Shown here: one piece after another, positions 51,088 through 59,566 of the stretch
Position numbering within the stretch: position 1 is the stretch's first letter
Layout: every line of letters begins with the position of its first letter
Assembly: GCF_900114635.1 (NCBI RefSeq)
Contig: NZ_FOTQ01000001.1
Location: forward strand, 496,001 to 560,000
Length of the DNA stretch: 64,000 nucleotides
Reading direction: 5' to 3'
DNA from: Shimia aestuarii
GTDB lineage: Bacteria; Pseudomonadota; Alphaproteobacteria; Rhodobacterales; Rhodobacteraceae
Notes under the pieces: model-generated
What the model saw: only the letters and a program-made list of their open reading frames with translations
What the model was told of the DNA's origin: nothing
Databases searched by the model: none
Position numbers and translations under genes: made by a program

Positions 51088-51542
51088 CCCTTGGTCAGAT
51101 CTTTCGGCATCGCGTCAAGCGCTTCTTCCGCGGATTGCAGCGGCAGCCCGGAAGGGATCCACCCCCTGCCATTTGGCCCGCCAGCCATACCCTCGGACAC
51201 ATCCAACACGCCAGAGATTCCGTTTTCGGCCAAGACCTTCATCAGATACCCGGTTCGGTTCCCGGTTCGGCAGATGATGGCGATCTTGTGGTTCGGGTTG
51301 CGCTCCAGCACGGCCAGGAAACGTGGACCAAACTGCTTGTGCGTCATGTCAAGCAGCCAAGCCCCCTCGGCAACGCCAGTTGATTGCCACTCTTCCGGGC
51401 GGCGCACATCAATCAGGATGAGCTTGTCATCCCGGACCTCCGACAATGCTTCACCGGCGGAAATCTTCAACGGGTTCGCCGATGCAACATGTGGGATCAC
51501 TGGCAGCACAGCCAGCCCAAGGATCATCGTTCTACGATTCAT
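51084..51542 (-). CDS. Rhodanese-like domain protein, exported
   Basis: A 152-residue protein with N-terminal signal MNRRTMILGLAVLPVIPHVASA, whose Arg-Arg suggests Tat or Sec export, and one rhodanese domain. LILIDVRRPEEWQSTGV and the active-site loop IICRTGNRTGYL with catalytic Cys are clear. It could transfer sulfane sulfur in the periplasm. It is divergent from pyruvate carboxylase; the 235-base gap between them shows no further gene. Confidence 0.88.
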   Translation of the reverse strand: MNRRTMILGLAVLPVIPHVASANPLKISAGEALSEVRDDKLILIDVRRPEEWQSTGVAEGAWLLDMTHKQFGPRFLAVLERNPNHKIAIICRTGNRTGYLMKVLAENGISGVLDVSEGMAGGPNGRGWIPSGLPLQSAEEALDAMPKDLTKG

Positions 51543-51777
51543 GGCAACTCACATTCCAAACCAAGCATGTAACAACTGCCACAGGCGTGAATCGTAATCA
51601 ACAGGTCGCAAAGAGCGTGACGTCACTTATTCGTGTGCCATAAGACTGAACGCGGAACGAAACCCTACAGAAATGTAACAAAATACGTAGGACTTGGTAT
51701 TGCGCTGCGCTGCAGCACCCCCTTAGGGTGCGCGCAGCGAACAACCGGACAGACACCGAAGAGGGGGGAGCCTGCCC

Positions 51778-54700
51778 ATGACCGACTTCAACAAGATCCT
51801 GATTGCCAACCGTGGCGAAATTGCCATCCGCGTGATGCGTGCCGCCAATGAAATGGGTAAAAAGACTGTCGCGGTCTTTGCCGAGGAAGACAAGCTTGGC
51901 CTGCACCGTTTCAAGGCGGACGAAGCCTATCGCATTGGCGAAGGCATGGGGCCCGTCGCGGCCTACCTCTCGATTGACGAAATCATCCGTGTCGCCAAGG
52001 AATGCGGTGCCGACGCGATCCACCCCGGCTATGGGCTTTTGTCCGAGAACCCGCAATTCGTGGACGCCTGTGAACAGAACGGCATCACCTTCATCGGCCC
52101 CAAGGCCGCGACCATGCGCGCGCTTGGTGATAAGGCATCCGCCCGCAAGGTCGCGATCCAGGCTGGGGTACCCGTCATCCCCGCGACCGAGGTGCTGGGC
52201 GATGACATGGAGGCCATCCGCAAGGAAGCCGCAGAAATTGGCTATCCGCTGATGCTCAAGGCTTCCTGGGGCGGCGGCGGGCGCGGCATGCGCCCGATCC
52301 ACGGGCCCGACGAGGTCGAGGAAAAAGTGCTCGAAGGCCGTCGCGAGGCCGAAGCCGCCTTTGGCAACGGCGAAGGCTACCTTGAAAAGATGATCACCCG
52401 CGCCCGTCACGTCGAAGTTCAGATCCTCGGCGACAAGATGGGCAATATCTATCACCTCTACGAGCGCGACTGCTCGGTCCAGCGCCGCAACCAGAAGGTC
52501 GTGGAGCGCGCCCCGGCCCCCTATCTTTCCGAAGCGCAGCGCGAAGAACTCTGCGAACTGGGCCGCAAGATCTGCGCCCATGTGAACTATGAATGCGCCG
52601 GCACCGTCGAATTCCTGATGGATATGGAAACCGGCAAATTCTACTTCATCGAGGTCAACCCACGCGTGCAGGTGGAACACACCGTCACCGAGGAAGTCAC
52701 CGGTATCGACATCGTGCAGGCCCAGATCCTGATCGCTGAAGGCAAATCCATCGCCGAAGCCACCGGCAAGGCGTCGCAATACGACATCCGCCTCAATGGA
52801 CATGCCCTTCAGACCCGGATCACCACCGAAGACCCGCAGAACAACTTCATTCCCGATTATGGCCGTATCACCGCCTATCGCTCGGCCACCGGTATGGGCA
52901 TCCGTCTGGATGGCGGCACGGCTTACGCGGGCGGCGTCATCACGCGCTACTATGACTCGCTACTGACCAAGGTCACCGCCTGGGCCCCGACACCGGAAAA
53001 GGCCATCGCCCGCATGGACCGCGCCCTGCGTGAGTTCCGTATTCGCGGCGTCTCGACGAACATCGCCTTTGTCGAGAACCTGCTGAAACACCCGACATTC
53101 CTGACGAACCAATACACCACCAAGTTCATCGACGAGACCCCGGAGCTTTTCCAGTTCAAGAAACGGCGCGACCGCGGCACCAAGGTTCTGACCTATATCG
53201 CCGACATCACGGTGAACGGTCACCCCGAGGTGCAGGGCCGCCCGATGCCCGCCGAAGACCTCAAACCGGCCCGCTGCCCGGAACGCCGCGTGGACACGCC
53301 CCCGGCAGGCACTCGTACCCTTCTTAGCGAGAAGGGTCCCAAGGCTGTTGCCGACTGGATGAAGGCGCAGAAACAGCTTCTGTTTACCGACACAACCATG
53401 CGCGACGGGCACCAGTCGCTTCTGGCTACCCGGATGCGCTCAATCGACATGATCAAGGTGGCCCCGGCCTATGCCGCCAACCTGCCACAGCTCTTCTCGG
53501 TGGAATGCTGGGGCGGTGCGACCTTCGACGTGGCCTATCGCTTTCTTCAGGAATGCCCGTGGCAGCGCCTGCGCGATATCCGCGCAGCCATGCCCAATAT
53601 CCTGACGCAAATGCTGCTGCGCGCCTCCAACGGCGTGGGCTACACCAACTACCCCGACAACGTGGTGCAGGAATTTGTTCGTCAGGCCGCCGAAACTGGT
53701 GTCGACGTTTTCCGCGTCTTCGACTCGCTCAATTGGGTCGAGAACATGCGCGTTGCCATGGATGCGGTGCAGGAAAACGGCAAAATCTGTGAAGGCACCG
53801 TCTGCTATACCGGCGACGCGCTCGACCCGGCCCGCTCCAAGTATGATATCGCCTATTACGTTGATATGGCAAAGCAAATGGAAGCCGCGGGCGCGCATGT
53901 GCTGGGCATCAAGGACATGGCCGGGCTGATGAAAGTGCCCACCGCCGAAGTCCTGTTCCCTGCCCTGAAAGATGCGGTCGACATCCCGATCCACTTCCAC
54001 ACCCACGACACGTCCGGCGCCGCCATTGCCACCGTTCTCGCCGCCGCGCGCGCAGGGGTCGATTGTGTCGACGCCGCCATGGACGCCTTCTCGGGCAACA
54101 CCTCGCAGCCCACGCTTGGCTCCATCCTCGAGGCGCTGCGCTTTACCGATCGCGAAAGCGATCTCGATATTGGGGCCGTGCGCGAAATCTCGAATTACTG
54201 GGAAGCGGTGCGTGGTCAGTATGCGGCCTTTGAAAGCGGCCTGCAGGCCCCGGCCTCCGAAGTCTACCTGCACGAGATGCCCGGTGGCCAGTTCACCAAT
54301 CTCAAGGCACAGGCCCGCAGCCTTGGCCTTGAAGAACGCTGGCACGAGGTCGCTCAGTCCTATGCGGATGTGAACATGATGTTCGGCGATATCGTCAAGG
54401 TGACACCATCTTCCAAGGTCGTGGGTGACATGGCGCTGATGATGGTCTCTCAGGGCCTCACCCGCGCCGACGTCGAAGACCCCAAGACCGACGTCGCTTT
54501 CCCGGACTCGGTCATCGACATGATGCGCGGCAACCTGGGCCAGCCCCCCGGCGGTTTCCCTGACACCATCGTCAAAAAGGTGCTCAAGTCCGAGAAACCC
54601 AACACCGAGCGCCCCGGCAAACATCTAGAGCCAGTCGATCTCGAAGCCACCCGCGCCGCGCTGGTCGAGGAGCTCGAGGGCTTCAAGGTCGATAGCGAAG

Positions 54701-55221
54701 ATCTCAATGGTTATCTGATGTATCCCAAAGTCTTCCTCGACTACATGGGTCGCCACCGCACCTACGGTCCGGTCCGCACCCTGCCGACACGAACTTTCTT
54801 CTATGGCATGGAGCCCGGCGAAGAAATCACGGCCGAAATCGATCCCGGCAAGACGCTGGAAATCCGCCTGCAGGCGCTGGGGGAAACCGACGAGAACGGC
54901 GAAGTGAAGGTCTTCTTCGAACTTAACGGCCAGCCCCGCACCATCCGCGTGCCCAACCGTCTGGTAAAGTCCTCGACCATCCAACGCCCCAAGGCGGAAG
55001 AGGGCAATGCCAACCATGTCGGCGCGCCGATGCCGGGGGTCGTGGCCTCGGTTGCGGTCAGCGCCGGCCAACAGGTCAAGGAAGGCGACCTTCTTCTGAC
55101 CATCGAAGCCATGAAGATGGAAACCGGTATCCACGCCGAACGCGACGCCACAGTCAAGGCGTTGCACGTTCAGGCAGGCGGCCAGATCGACGCCAAGGAC
55201 CTCCTCGTCGAACTGGACTGA
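51778..55221 (+). CDS. pyc: Pyruvate carboxylase
   Basis: A single-chain 1147-residue biotin enzyme making oxaloacetate from pyruvate, bicarbonate and ATP (anaplerosis, gluconeogenesis). Biotin carboxylase spans about 1-460 (KILIANRGEIAIRVMRAA; ATP-grasp KASWGGGGRGMRP; FIEVNPRVQVEHTVTEE). Carboxyltransferase spans about 530-810 (LFTDTTMRDGHQSLLATRM; FHTHDTSGA). The PYC/OADA domain carries LHEMPGGQFTNLKAQA. The biotinyl domain at the end has EAMKMET with the biotinylated Lys near 1113. All domains are complete. GAGGGGGGAGCC precedes the ATG and a terminator follows. Confidence 0.97.
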   Translation: MTDFNKILIANRGEIAIRVMRAANEMGKKTVAVFAEEDKLGLHRFKADEAYRIGEGMGPVAAYLSIDEIIRVAKECGADAIHPGYGLLSENPQFVDACEQNGITFIGPKAATMRALGDKASARKVAIQAGVPVIPATEVLGDDMEAIRKEAAEIGYPLMLKASWGGGGRGMRPIHGPDEVEEKVLEGRREAEAAFGNGEGYLEKMITRARHVEVQILGDKMGNIYHLYERDCSVQRRNQKVVERAPAPYLSEAQREELCELGRKICAHVNYECAGTVEFLMDMETGKFYFIEVNPRVQVEHTVTEEVTGIDIVQAQILIAEGKSIAEATGKASQYDIRLNGHALQTRITTEDPQNNFIPDYGRITAYRSATGMGIRLDGGTAYAGGVITRYYDSLLTKVTAWAPTPEKAIARMDRALREFRIRGVSTNIAFVENLLKHPTFLTNQYTTKFIDETPELFQFKKRRDRGTKVLTYIADITVNGHPEVQGRPMPAEDLKPARCPERRVDTPPAGTRTLLSEKGPKAVADWMKAQKQLLFTDTTMRDGHQSLLATRMRSIDMIKVAPAYAANLPQLFSVECWGGATFDVAYRFLQECPWQRLRDIRAAMPNILTQMLLRASNGVGYTNYPDNVVQEFVRQAAETGVDVFRVFDSLNWVENMRVAMDAVQENGKICEGTVCYTGDALDPARSKYDIAYYVDMAKQMEAAGAHVLGIKDMAGLMKVPTAEVLFPALKDAVDIPIHFHTHDTSGAAIATVLAAARAGVDCVDAAMDAFSGNTSQPTLGSILEALRFTDRESDLDIGAVREISNYWEAVRGQYAAFESGLQAPASEVYLHEMPGGQFTNLKAQARSLGLEERWHEVAQSYADVNMMFGDIVKVTPSSKVVGDMALMMVSQGLTRADVEDPKTDVAFPDSVIDMMRGNLGQPPGGFPDTIVKKVLKSEKPNTERPGKHLEPVDLEATRAALVEELEGFKVDSEDLNGYLMYPKVFLDYMGRHRTYGPVRTLPTRTFFYGMEPGEEITAEIDPGKTLEIRLQALGETDENGEVKVFFELNGQPRTIRVPNRLVKSSTIQRPKAEEGNANHVGAPMPGVVASVAVSAGQQVKEGDLLLTIEAMKMETGIHAERDATVKALHVQAGGQIDAKDLLVELD

Positions 55222-55245
55222 TCCCGGTAGAAAGCCAACCTCGCA

Positions 55246-55271
55246 CGCCCCGCCCAACCCGGCGGGGCGTT
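55246..55271 (+). terminator. Terminator of pyc
   Basis: ACGCCCCGCC pairs with GGCGGGGCGT across a CAACCC loop, then TGTCATTTCC. It sits just before the stop of the convergent gene at 55273. Confidence 0.8.
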
Positions 55272-55272
55272 G

Positions 55273-56112
55273 TCATTTCCAGATACCGTAATGGTCGCGC
55301 ATATAGCGTTCGGCAAACAGGTTTGCCTCATCACGGTCATGCCCGTCGATCACCGCTTCATGCAGCGCATCCGCCTTGTAATGCGGGTGGGAATTCGGAG
55401 ATGGGCGCATTGGAATAACCCACACCGGATGTCCTCCAACCTTGGCCATACCCGACAACCAAAGGTCGTCGACAGCCCAAAGGACTGGGGGGATATCAAA
55501 CACTTGCTCTGGAAAGAAATGCGGGCGCACCATGACCCCGCCAAACCCCTGAAACGTGTCGAGGAATCCCCCGGTCAGGTAAAGCCGCCGCCCCAAATGG
55601 CGCATCGGCCAGCCCAGCCAGCGCTGCCCAAAGGCTTCGATCCCACGCTTGATCCACTGTTCAGGATTCGTGACCTTCCACAGGTCCAGCGGCCTGGGCG
55701 CGACGGCGTCGGTCCGCTCTGCGCGTGGAATATCGGCAATATCTTCACCCACCAGCGCGATACAGGCTTCGGGCTGGCGCTGTCTTTGCCGCAGGAACCA
55801 CGATGCCCAGCGCCGCGGATAGCGCATCTCGTCGTCGCAAAACAGGATATCCACATCCTGACCGGCATAGTCCCTGAGCGCGGGCAGAACCTTGGTGGCT
55901 GGTCCAAAATCTTGGGGACAACGCCGTATCGTCACACCCTCCACAACCTCGGGCAACCGCCCGTCCCAGTCAGGAAACCGGCGATAGGTTTCGGGGATAT
56001 AGACATGGATCGCCAGCGGCGGCACCGATTGGCGTACCAGCCCCTTCAGGGTTTGGTTCAAATGTGCAAACCGCGATGGAATCGAGGTCAGGCTGATCAC
56101 ATAAGGGCGCAC
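55273..56112 (-). CDS. Glycosyltransferase-like protein, paralogue 1
   Basis: A 279-residue protein with a GT-A-like layout: YVISLTSIPSRFAHLNQTL at the start, QSVPPLAIHVYIPETYRRFPD, FGPATKVLPAL and a DxD-like ILFCDDEMRYP near residue 92, the nucleotide-sugar/metal site of GT-A enzymes. VMVRPHFFPEQVFDIP and VDDLWLSGMAKV near 215 could provide the catalytic acid. The start is GTG with AAAGGA eight bases upstream. It is a tandem paralogue of the next gene (56145) and the two probably form an operon. Acceptor unknown, perhaps a surface glycan. Confidence 0.72.
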   Translation of the reverse strand: MRPYVISLTSIPSRFAHLNQTLKGLVRQSVPPLAIHVYIPETYRRFPDWDGRLPEVVEGVTIRRCPQDFGPATKVLPALRDYAGQDVDILFCDDEMRYPRRWASWFLRQRQRQPEACIALVGEDIADIPRAERTDAVAPRPLDLWKVTNPEQWIKRGIEAFGQRWLGWPMRHLGRRLYLTGGFLDTFQGFGGVMVRPHFFPEQVFDIPPVLWAVDDLWLSGMAKVGGHPVWVIPMRPSPNSHPHYKADALHEAVIDGHDRDEANLFAERYMRDHYGIWK

Positions 56113-56144
56113 GGGCTTGGTCCTTTCACCGCATCATGGCGTGA

Positions 56145-57026
56145 TCACGTCCAGAGGCCATAGGTTTCCTGGAAATAACGTACAACTTCCAAGTTGGAAT
56201 CGTCACGATCCGAACCGCCGAACACCGCCCGGTGCAATGCGGTCTCGCCGTTATGCTCCTCGGCGCTCCACGGTTCGAGAATCGGCTCGCCGAACCCGCC
56301 GATGATCCACGGCCAATGTCCCTTGCGGCGGGCATGCCCGGACAGCCAGACATCGTCCACCGGCCATGCAAACTCGGGGATATCAAACACTTCTTCGGCA
56401 AAAAAGTCGGGACGCACCAGAACTCCCATCCAGCCTTCAAACCCGTCCGCGTACCCGGTGCGCAAGATGTTGCGCCGCGCTGGCTGCACATAGGGGCGCT
56501 TCTTCAGCCATGCCCCGATCCGGCACAACTTGTCACGCAGGTGAAACCCGACATTGGTCGCCTTCCAAAGCCGAAGAACATGCGGGTGGCGCTTGTCACT
56601 TCTGCGGGCTTTCCCCACAGGGGCCGGATAATCATCCATCGGGCTGATCGCGATGCAGTCTTCGGGACGTGCTGCCCGCGCCTTCAGCATCCGCTCCAGC
56701 AGATAGGGGCGATACTCCTGGTCGTCGTCACAGAAAAACAGGTCTACATCCTGACCGGCAAAGTCCCGCAAGGCGGGCAGGATCTTGGTCGCCGGGCCCC
56801 AATCCTCGTCCACCCAGCGAATCTCGACCCCCTCGGGAACCTCGGGCGGCGCGCCGTCCCAGTCGGGGAAGCGACGATACCGGCGATTCAGATACAGGAT
56901 CACCCGTTCGGCAGGGACCGTCTGGTTCAGCAGGCTTTCCAGCGTTGGCCGCAACTGGCCAAACCGCGGCGGAATGGAAGACAGGGTAATGATATATCTC
57001 TGGGACACGCGCTCGGGGCTTTGCAA
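56145..57026 (-). CDS. Glycosyltransferase-like protein, paralogue 2
   Basis: A 293-residue paralogue of the 55273-56112 product, aligning over its whole length: RYIITLSSIPPRFGQLRPTL, YRRFPDWDG, WGPATKILPALRDFAGQDV, LFFCDDDQEYRPY (DxD-like) and AWPVDDVWLSGHARRKGHW. The start is uncertain: TTG 57026 has AAGGA nearby, whereas GTG 57008 would align exactly with the start of the paralogue. Only 32 bases separate the two genes. Confidence 0.72.
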   Translation of the reverse strand: MQSPERVSQRYIITLSSIPPRFGQLRPTLESLLNQTVPAERVILYLNRRYRRFPDWDGAPPEVPEGVEIRWVDEDWGPATKILPALRDFAGQDVDLFFCDDDQEYRPYLLERMLKARAARPEDCIAISPMDDYPAPVGKARRSDKRHPHVLRLWKATNVGFHLRDKLCRIGAWLKKRPYVQPARRNILRTGYADGFEGWMGVLVRPDFFAEEVFDIPEFAWPVDDVWLSGHARRKGHWPWIIGGFGEPILEPWSAEEHNGETALHRAVFGGSDRDDSNLEVVRYFQETYGLWT

Positions 57027-57100
57027 TTTTCCTTGCCCATGTCCCTACCACGCCGCGCCAAACGGTCAAGTCACGCACGGGCGGTATTTTTGCAATCGCG

Positions 57101-57241
57101 TCAACCGCTTCCAAGTTGCACTGCAATGCCCTCTCCCGGACACAGGTGGCTGGGGTCGGCCCGCAAATCGCCACTTGCCGCGAAACCCAGCATGATCGCA
57201 AACGCCAGCATGACCACCCGTACATTCTCTGCCTTGAACAT
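57101..57241 (-). CDS. 46-residue secreted peptide, putative
   Basis: A short ORF with start MFKAENVRVVMLAFAIMLGF and an apparent signal peptide ending AASGDLRA, leaving a tiny mature part DPSHLCPGEGIAVQLGSG with a single Cys. It starts 31 bases after the stop of the Tat-signal protein gene at 57272 on the same strand, suggesting an operon. GAGGAC and AGAGGG lie just upstream of the ATG. Not recognised; a chance ORF is possible. Confidence 0.4.
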   Translation of the reverse strand: MFKAENVRVVMLAFAIMLGFAASGDLRADPSHLCPGEGIAVQLGSG

Positions 57242-57271
57242 CCCTCTTGTCCTCTTCAATTCCTTCCCCGG

Positions 57272-57640
57272 TCAGCGAAAGACCGCCACCGGAATCTCTC
57301 CATGCTCCGCAAAATCCAGAACCACCGTGAAAACCGCTGGCACCGCCCCATCAAAGGTCATTGCCAGATCAACCTCCACCAGCGCGCCGGATTTGAGCTC
57401 GACCGCCTGCATGGCTCCCGCGGCACCATCCACCTGCGCGCCAACAAGCTTCACGACCGATTCTCCCCTGTTGAACAGGGTGACAACCAGGCTCGCTGTC
57501 TGGCCGCGCACCCGCCGAAGGGTGACGTCCGCCACGACGAATCCCACTCCATGGCCGGAATGCGCCAGCCCGGCCAAGGGCCATGCCAGTGCACCCAGAA
57601 CAATTCCTCGGCGGCTGAATTTGGAAACCTCTTCTGTCAT
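57272..57640 (-). CDS. Exported protein resembling PCuAC copper chaperones but lacking the copper ligands
   Basis: A 122-residue protein with a twin-arginine-type signal (KFSRRGIVLGALAWPLAGLA). The mature part has a cupredoxin-like beta layout, TASLVVTLFNRGESVVKLVGAQ, resembling the PCuAC/DUF461 fold. The His/Met ligands expected for Cu(I) in that family are not found after the HSGHG near the mature N-terminus. Function is therefore unassigned; a periplasmic beta-sandwich protein is the safest call. It is followed by the 46-residue ORF. Confidence 0.55.
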   Translation of the reverse strand: MTEEVSKFSRRGIVLGALAWPLAGLAHSGHGVGFVVADVTLRRVRGQTASLVVTLFNRGESVVKLVGAQVDGAAGAMQAVELKSGALVEVDLAMTFDGAVPAVFTVVLDFAEHGEIPVAVFR

Positions 57641-57763
57641 ATGACCTCATACGCGCAGCGCGCCCCTTTCCGTCGTCTGTTCAGGCTATTTTTTTTGACG
57701 CCAGACCATTTTACCCCTTGCGGCCTAACCCGACTCTTTATATTCCACGCCTCACCCAAGGAA

Positions 57764-57838
57764 GCGGGCGTAGCTCAGGGGTAGAGCATAACCTTGCCAA
57801 GGTTAGGGTCGGGCGTTCGAATCGCCTCGCCCGCTCCA
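57764..57838 (+). tRNA. tRNA-Gly(GCC), copy 1
   Basis: Acceptor GCGGGCG pairs with CGCCCGC, the D-loop is TAGCTCAGGGGTAGAGCA, anticodon loop TTGCCAA gives anticodon GCC, the T-loop is TTCGAAT, discriminator T, and CCA is encoded. It reads GGC and GGT codons. Confidence 0.98.
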
Positions 57839-57866
57839 ACAAACCTCCAGTCGCGAGGGACAGTGA

Positions 57867-57896
57867 AAAAGGCGCAAGGGCAACCTTGCGCCTTTT
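57867..57896 (+). terminator. Terminator of tRNA-Gly copy 1
   Basis: AAAGGCGCAAGG / CCTTGCGCCTTTT hairpin with a four-base GCAA loop. Confidence 0.9.
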
Positions 57897-57992
57897 CGCT
57901 TTTTCATGCCCTGAATTCGCACTCGAAAAAATCATCATTTTTGCCCTTGAAGTCGCCCGCCGCTGGGGCTATCTCACGCCTCACCTAAGGAT

Positions 57993-58067
57993 GCGGGCGT
58001 AGCTCAGGGGTAGAGCATAACCTTGCCAAGGTTAGGGTCGGGCGTTCGAATCGCCTCGCCCGCTCCA
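57993..58067 (+). tRNA. tRNA-Gly(GCC), copy 2
   Basis: Identical in sequence to the copy at 57764, with the same encoded CCA. The 20 bases upstream (CACGCCTCACCTAAGGATGC) are nearly identical to those before copy 1, so the duplication included the leader. Confidence 0.98.
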
Positions 58068-58080
58068 ATAGGTCTTCGAA

Positions 58081-58108
58081 AAGGCGCAGAGCTTGGCTCT
58101 GCGCCTTT
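58081..58108 (+). terminator. Terminator of tRNA-Gly copy 2
   Basis: GGCGCAGAGC (58083-58092) pairs with GCTCTGCGCC (58096-58105), loop TTG, then TTT. The stem differs from that after copy 1, so the two terminators have diverged while the tRNAs have not. Confidence 0.85.
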
Positions 58109-58114
58109 CGCGTT

Positions 58115-59449
58115 TCAGGAAGCCAGTTTCTGCGCCAGCGCATTCTGCCGCTCGATCACACGCGGTAGGTCGATGGTTGTCACCGTCCCATCCCGCACCA
58201 CCTGACGCCCTTCGACAAACAGATCCCGCACGCGGGTCGGTCCGGCCAGCAAAAGCGCCGCCTTGTCCCAGCTGCCCGCGCTCTCCACGCCCGACACATT
58301 CCAAAGCGCGATATCGGCGCGTTTGCCCACGGCAATCTGCCCGCAATCATGGCGACCCAGAACCTCGGCCCCACCCCGCGTCGCAATCTCCAGCGCCTCG
58401 CGCGCGCTCATCGCGTCCGCGCCGCGCGCCACGCGCTGCAAAAGCATCGCCTGCCGCGCCTCGACGACGAGGTTGCCCGTATCATTGCTGGCTGATCCAT
58501 CTACGCCAAGCCCGACGGGAACACCTGCATCCCGCATCGCGCGCACCGGCGCGATACCGCTGCCAAGGCGGCAATTCGAACAGGGGCAATGCGCCACCCC
58601 GGTCTTAGAACGCGCAAACAAATCGATCTCCTGCCCGTCCAGCTTGACGCAATGCGCATGCCAGACGTCCTCTCCGGTCCACCCCAGTTCCTCGGCATAC
58701 TGACCGGGCCGACACCCGAATTTTTCAAGAGAATACGCAATATCCTCGTCATTCTCAGCCAGGTGGGTGTGCAACATGACCCCTTTTTCCCGCGCCAGAA
58801 TGGCCGCATCCCGCATCAACTCGCGGCTCACCGAGAACGGCGAACAGGGCGCGACACCGATCCGCACCATCGCCCCCTCGCGCGCATCGTGATGAGCGTC
58901 GATCACCCGGATTGCATCGTTGAGAATGTCCGACTCGCGCTCGACCAGCACATCAGGCGGCAAGCCGCCATCGCTTTCGCCAATACTCATCGCGCCGCGC
59001 GTCGGGTGAAATCGCATTCCGATTTCCTGTGCGGCGGCAATCGTGTCATCCAACCGCGTGCCGTTGGGGTAAAGATACAGGTGATCCGACGACAGCGTGC
59101 AGCCCGACAAGGCAAGCTCGGCCAATCCGATCTGCGCCGAAACGAACATTTCTTCCGGCCCGAAACGCGACCAGATCGGATAGAGCGTCTGCAACCACCC
59201 GAACAGCAGCGCGTCTTGCCCCCCCGGCACCGCACGCGTCAGCGTCTGATAAAGGTGATGGTGGGTGTTCACCAATCCGGGCGTCGCCACGCAGCCTTCG
59301 GCCAGAACGATTTCACCGTCGCTTTCCAGCCCTATTCCGATTTCCACGATTATCCCGTCACGAACGCGGATATCGCACGCCGACATCTCGCGGCGCGCAT
59401 CATCCATGGTCAGAACGGTTTCACAAGATTTGATGAGAGTTTCAGCCAT
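58115..59449 (-). CDS. 8-oxoguanine deaminase-like amidohydrolase
   Basis: A 444-residue amidohydrolase of the ATZ/TRZ group. Metal and catalytic segments are TPGLVNTHHHLYQTLTRAVP near residue 62, VMLHTHLAEN near 215, DVWHAHCVKLD and GLGVDGSASNDTGN. The stretch QDALLFGWLQTLYPIWSR is typical of 8-oxoguanine deaminases, which make urate from the oxidised base. Guanine or triazine-type substrates cannot be excluded. The ATG at 59449 follows AAGGGACC; the longer reading adds 29 non-homologous residues. It is encoded convergent with the tRNA genes. Confidence 0.85.
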   Translation of the reverse strand: MAETLIKSCETVLTMDDARREMSACDIRVRDGIIVEIGIGLESDGEIVLAEGCVATPGLVNTHHHLYQTLTRAVPGGQDALLFGWLQTLYPIWSRFGPEEMFVSAQIGLAELALSGCTLSSDHLYLYPNGTRLDDTIAAAQEIGMRFHPTRGAMSIGESDGGLPPDVLVERESDILNDAIRVIDAHHDAREGAMVRIGVAPCSPFSVSRELMRDAAILAREKGVMLHTHLAENDEDIAYSLEKFGCRPGQYAEELGWTGEDVWHAHCVKLDGQEIDLFARSKTGVAHCPCSNCRLGSGIAPVRAMRDAGVPVGLGVDGSASNDTGNLVVEARQAMLLQRVARGADAMSAREALEIATRGGAEVLGRHDCGQIAVGKRADIALWNVSGVESAGSWDKAALLLAGPTRVRDLFVEGRQVVRDGTVTTIDLPRVIERQNALAQKLAS

Positions 59450-59566
59450 AACGGTCCCTTCACACTTCATATGGCCCGCTTCGGTTACGAAGTGTGAATG
59501 GGCACCGACAGAAGACGGGCAAAGGACTCGGTGCATCCCCAGTTTAGCGGCTGCAACTTGCGCAGA

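Noticed and set aside
53440-54624. A 394-codon minus-strand reading frame inside pyc
   Set aside because: It is a complement of the carboxyltransferase coding region, which is intact and strongly conserved.
56232-57644. A 470-codon plus-strand reading frame
   Set aside because: It is antisense to the second glycosyltransferase-like gene and the Tat-signal protein gene and shows no family motif.
57764-58067. tRNA-Gly pair as a phage attachment site
   Set aside because: There is no integrase, no direct repeat of the tRNA 3' end outside the second copy and no foreign-looking DNA; a simple gene duplication is enough.
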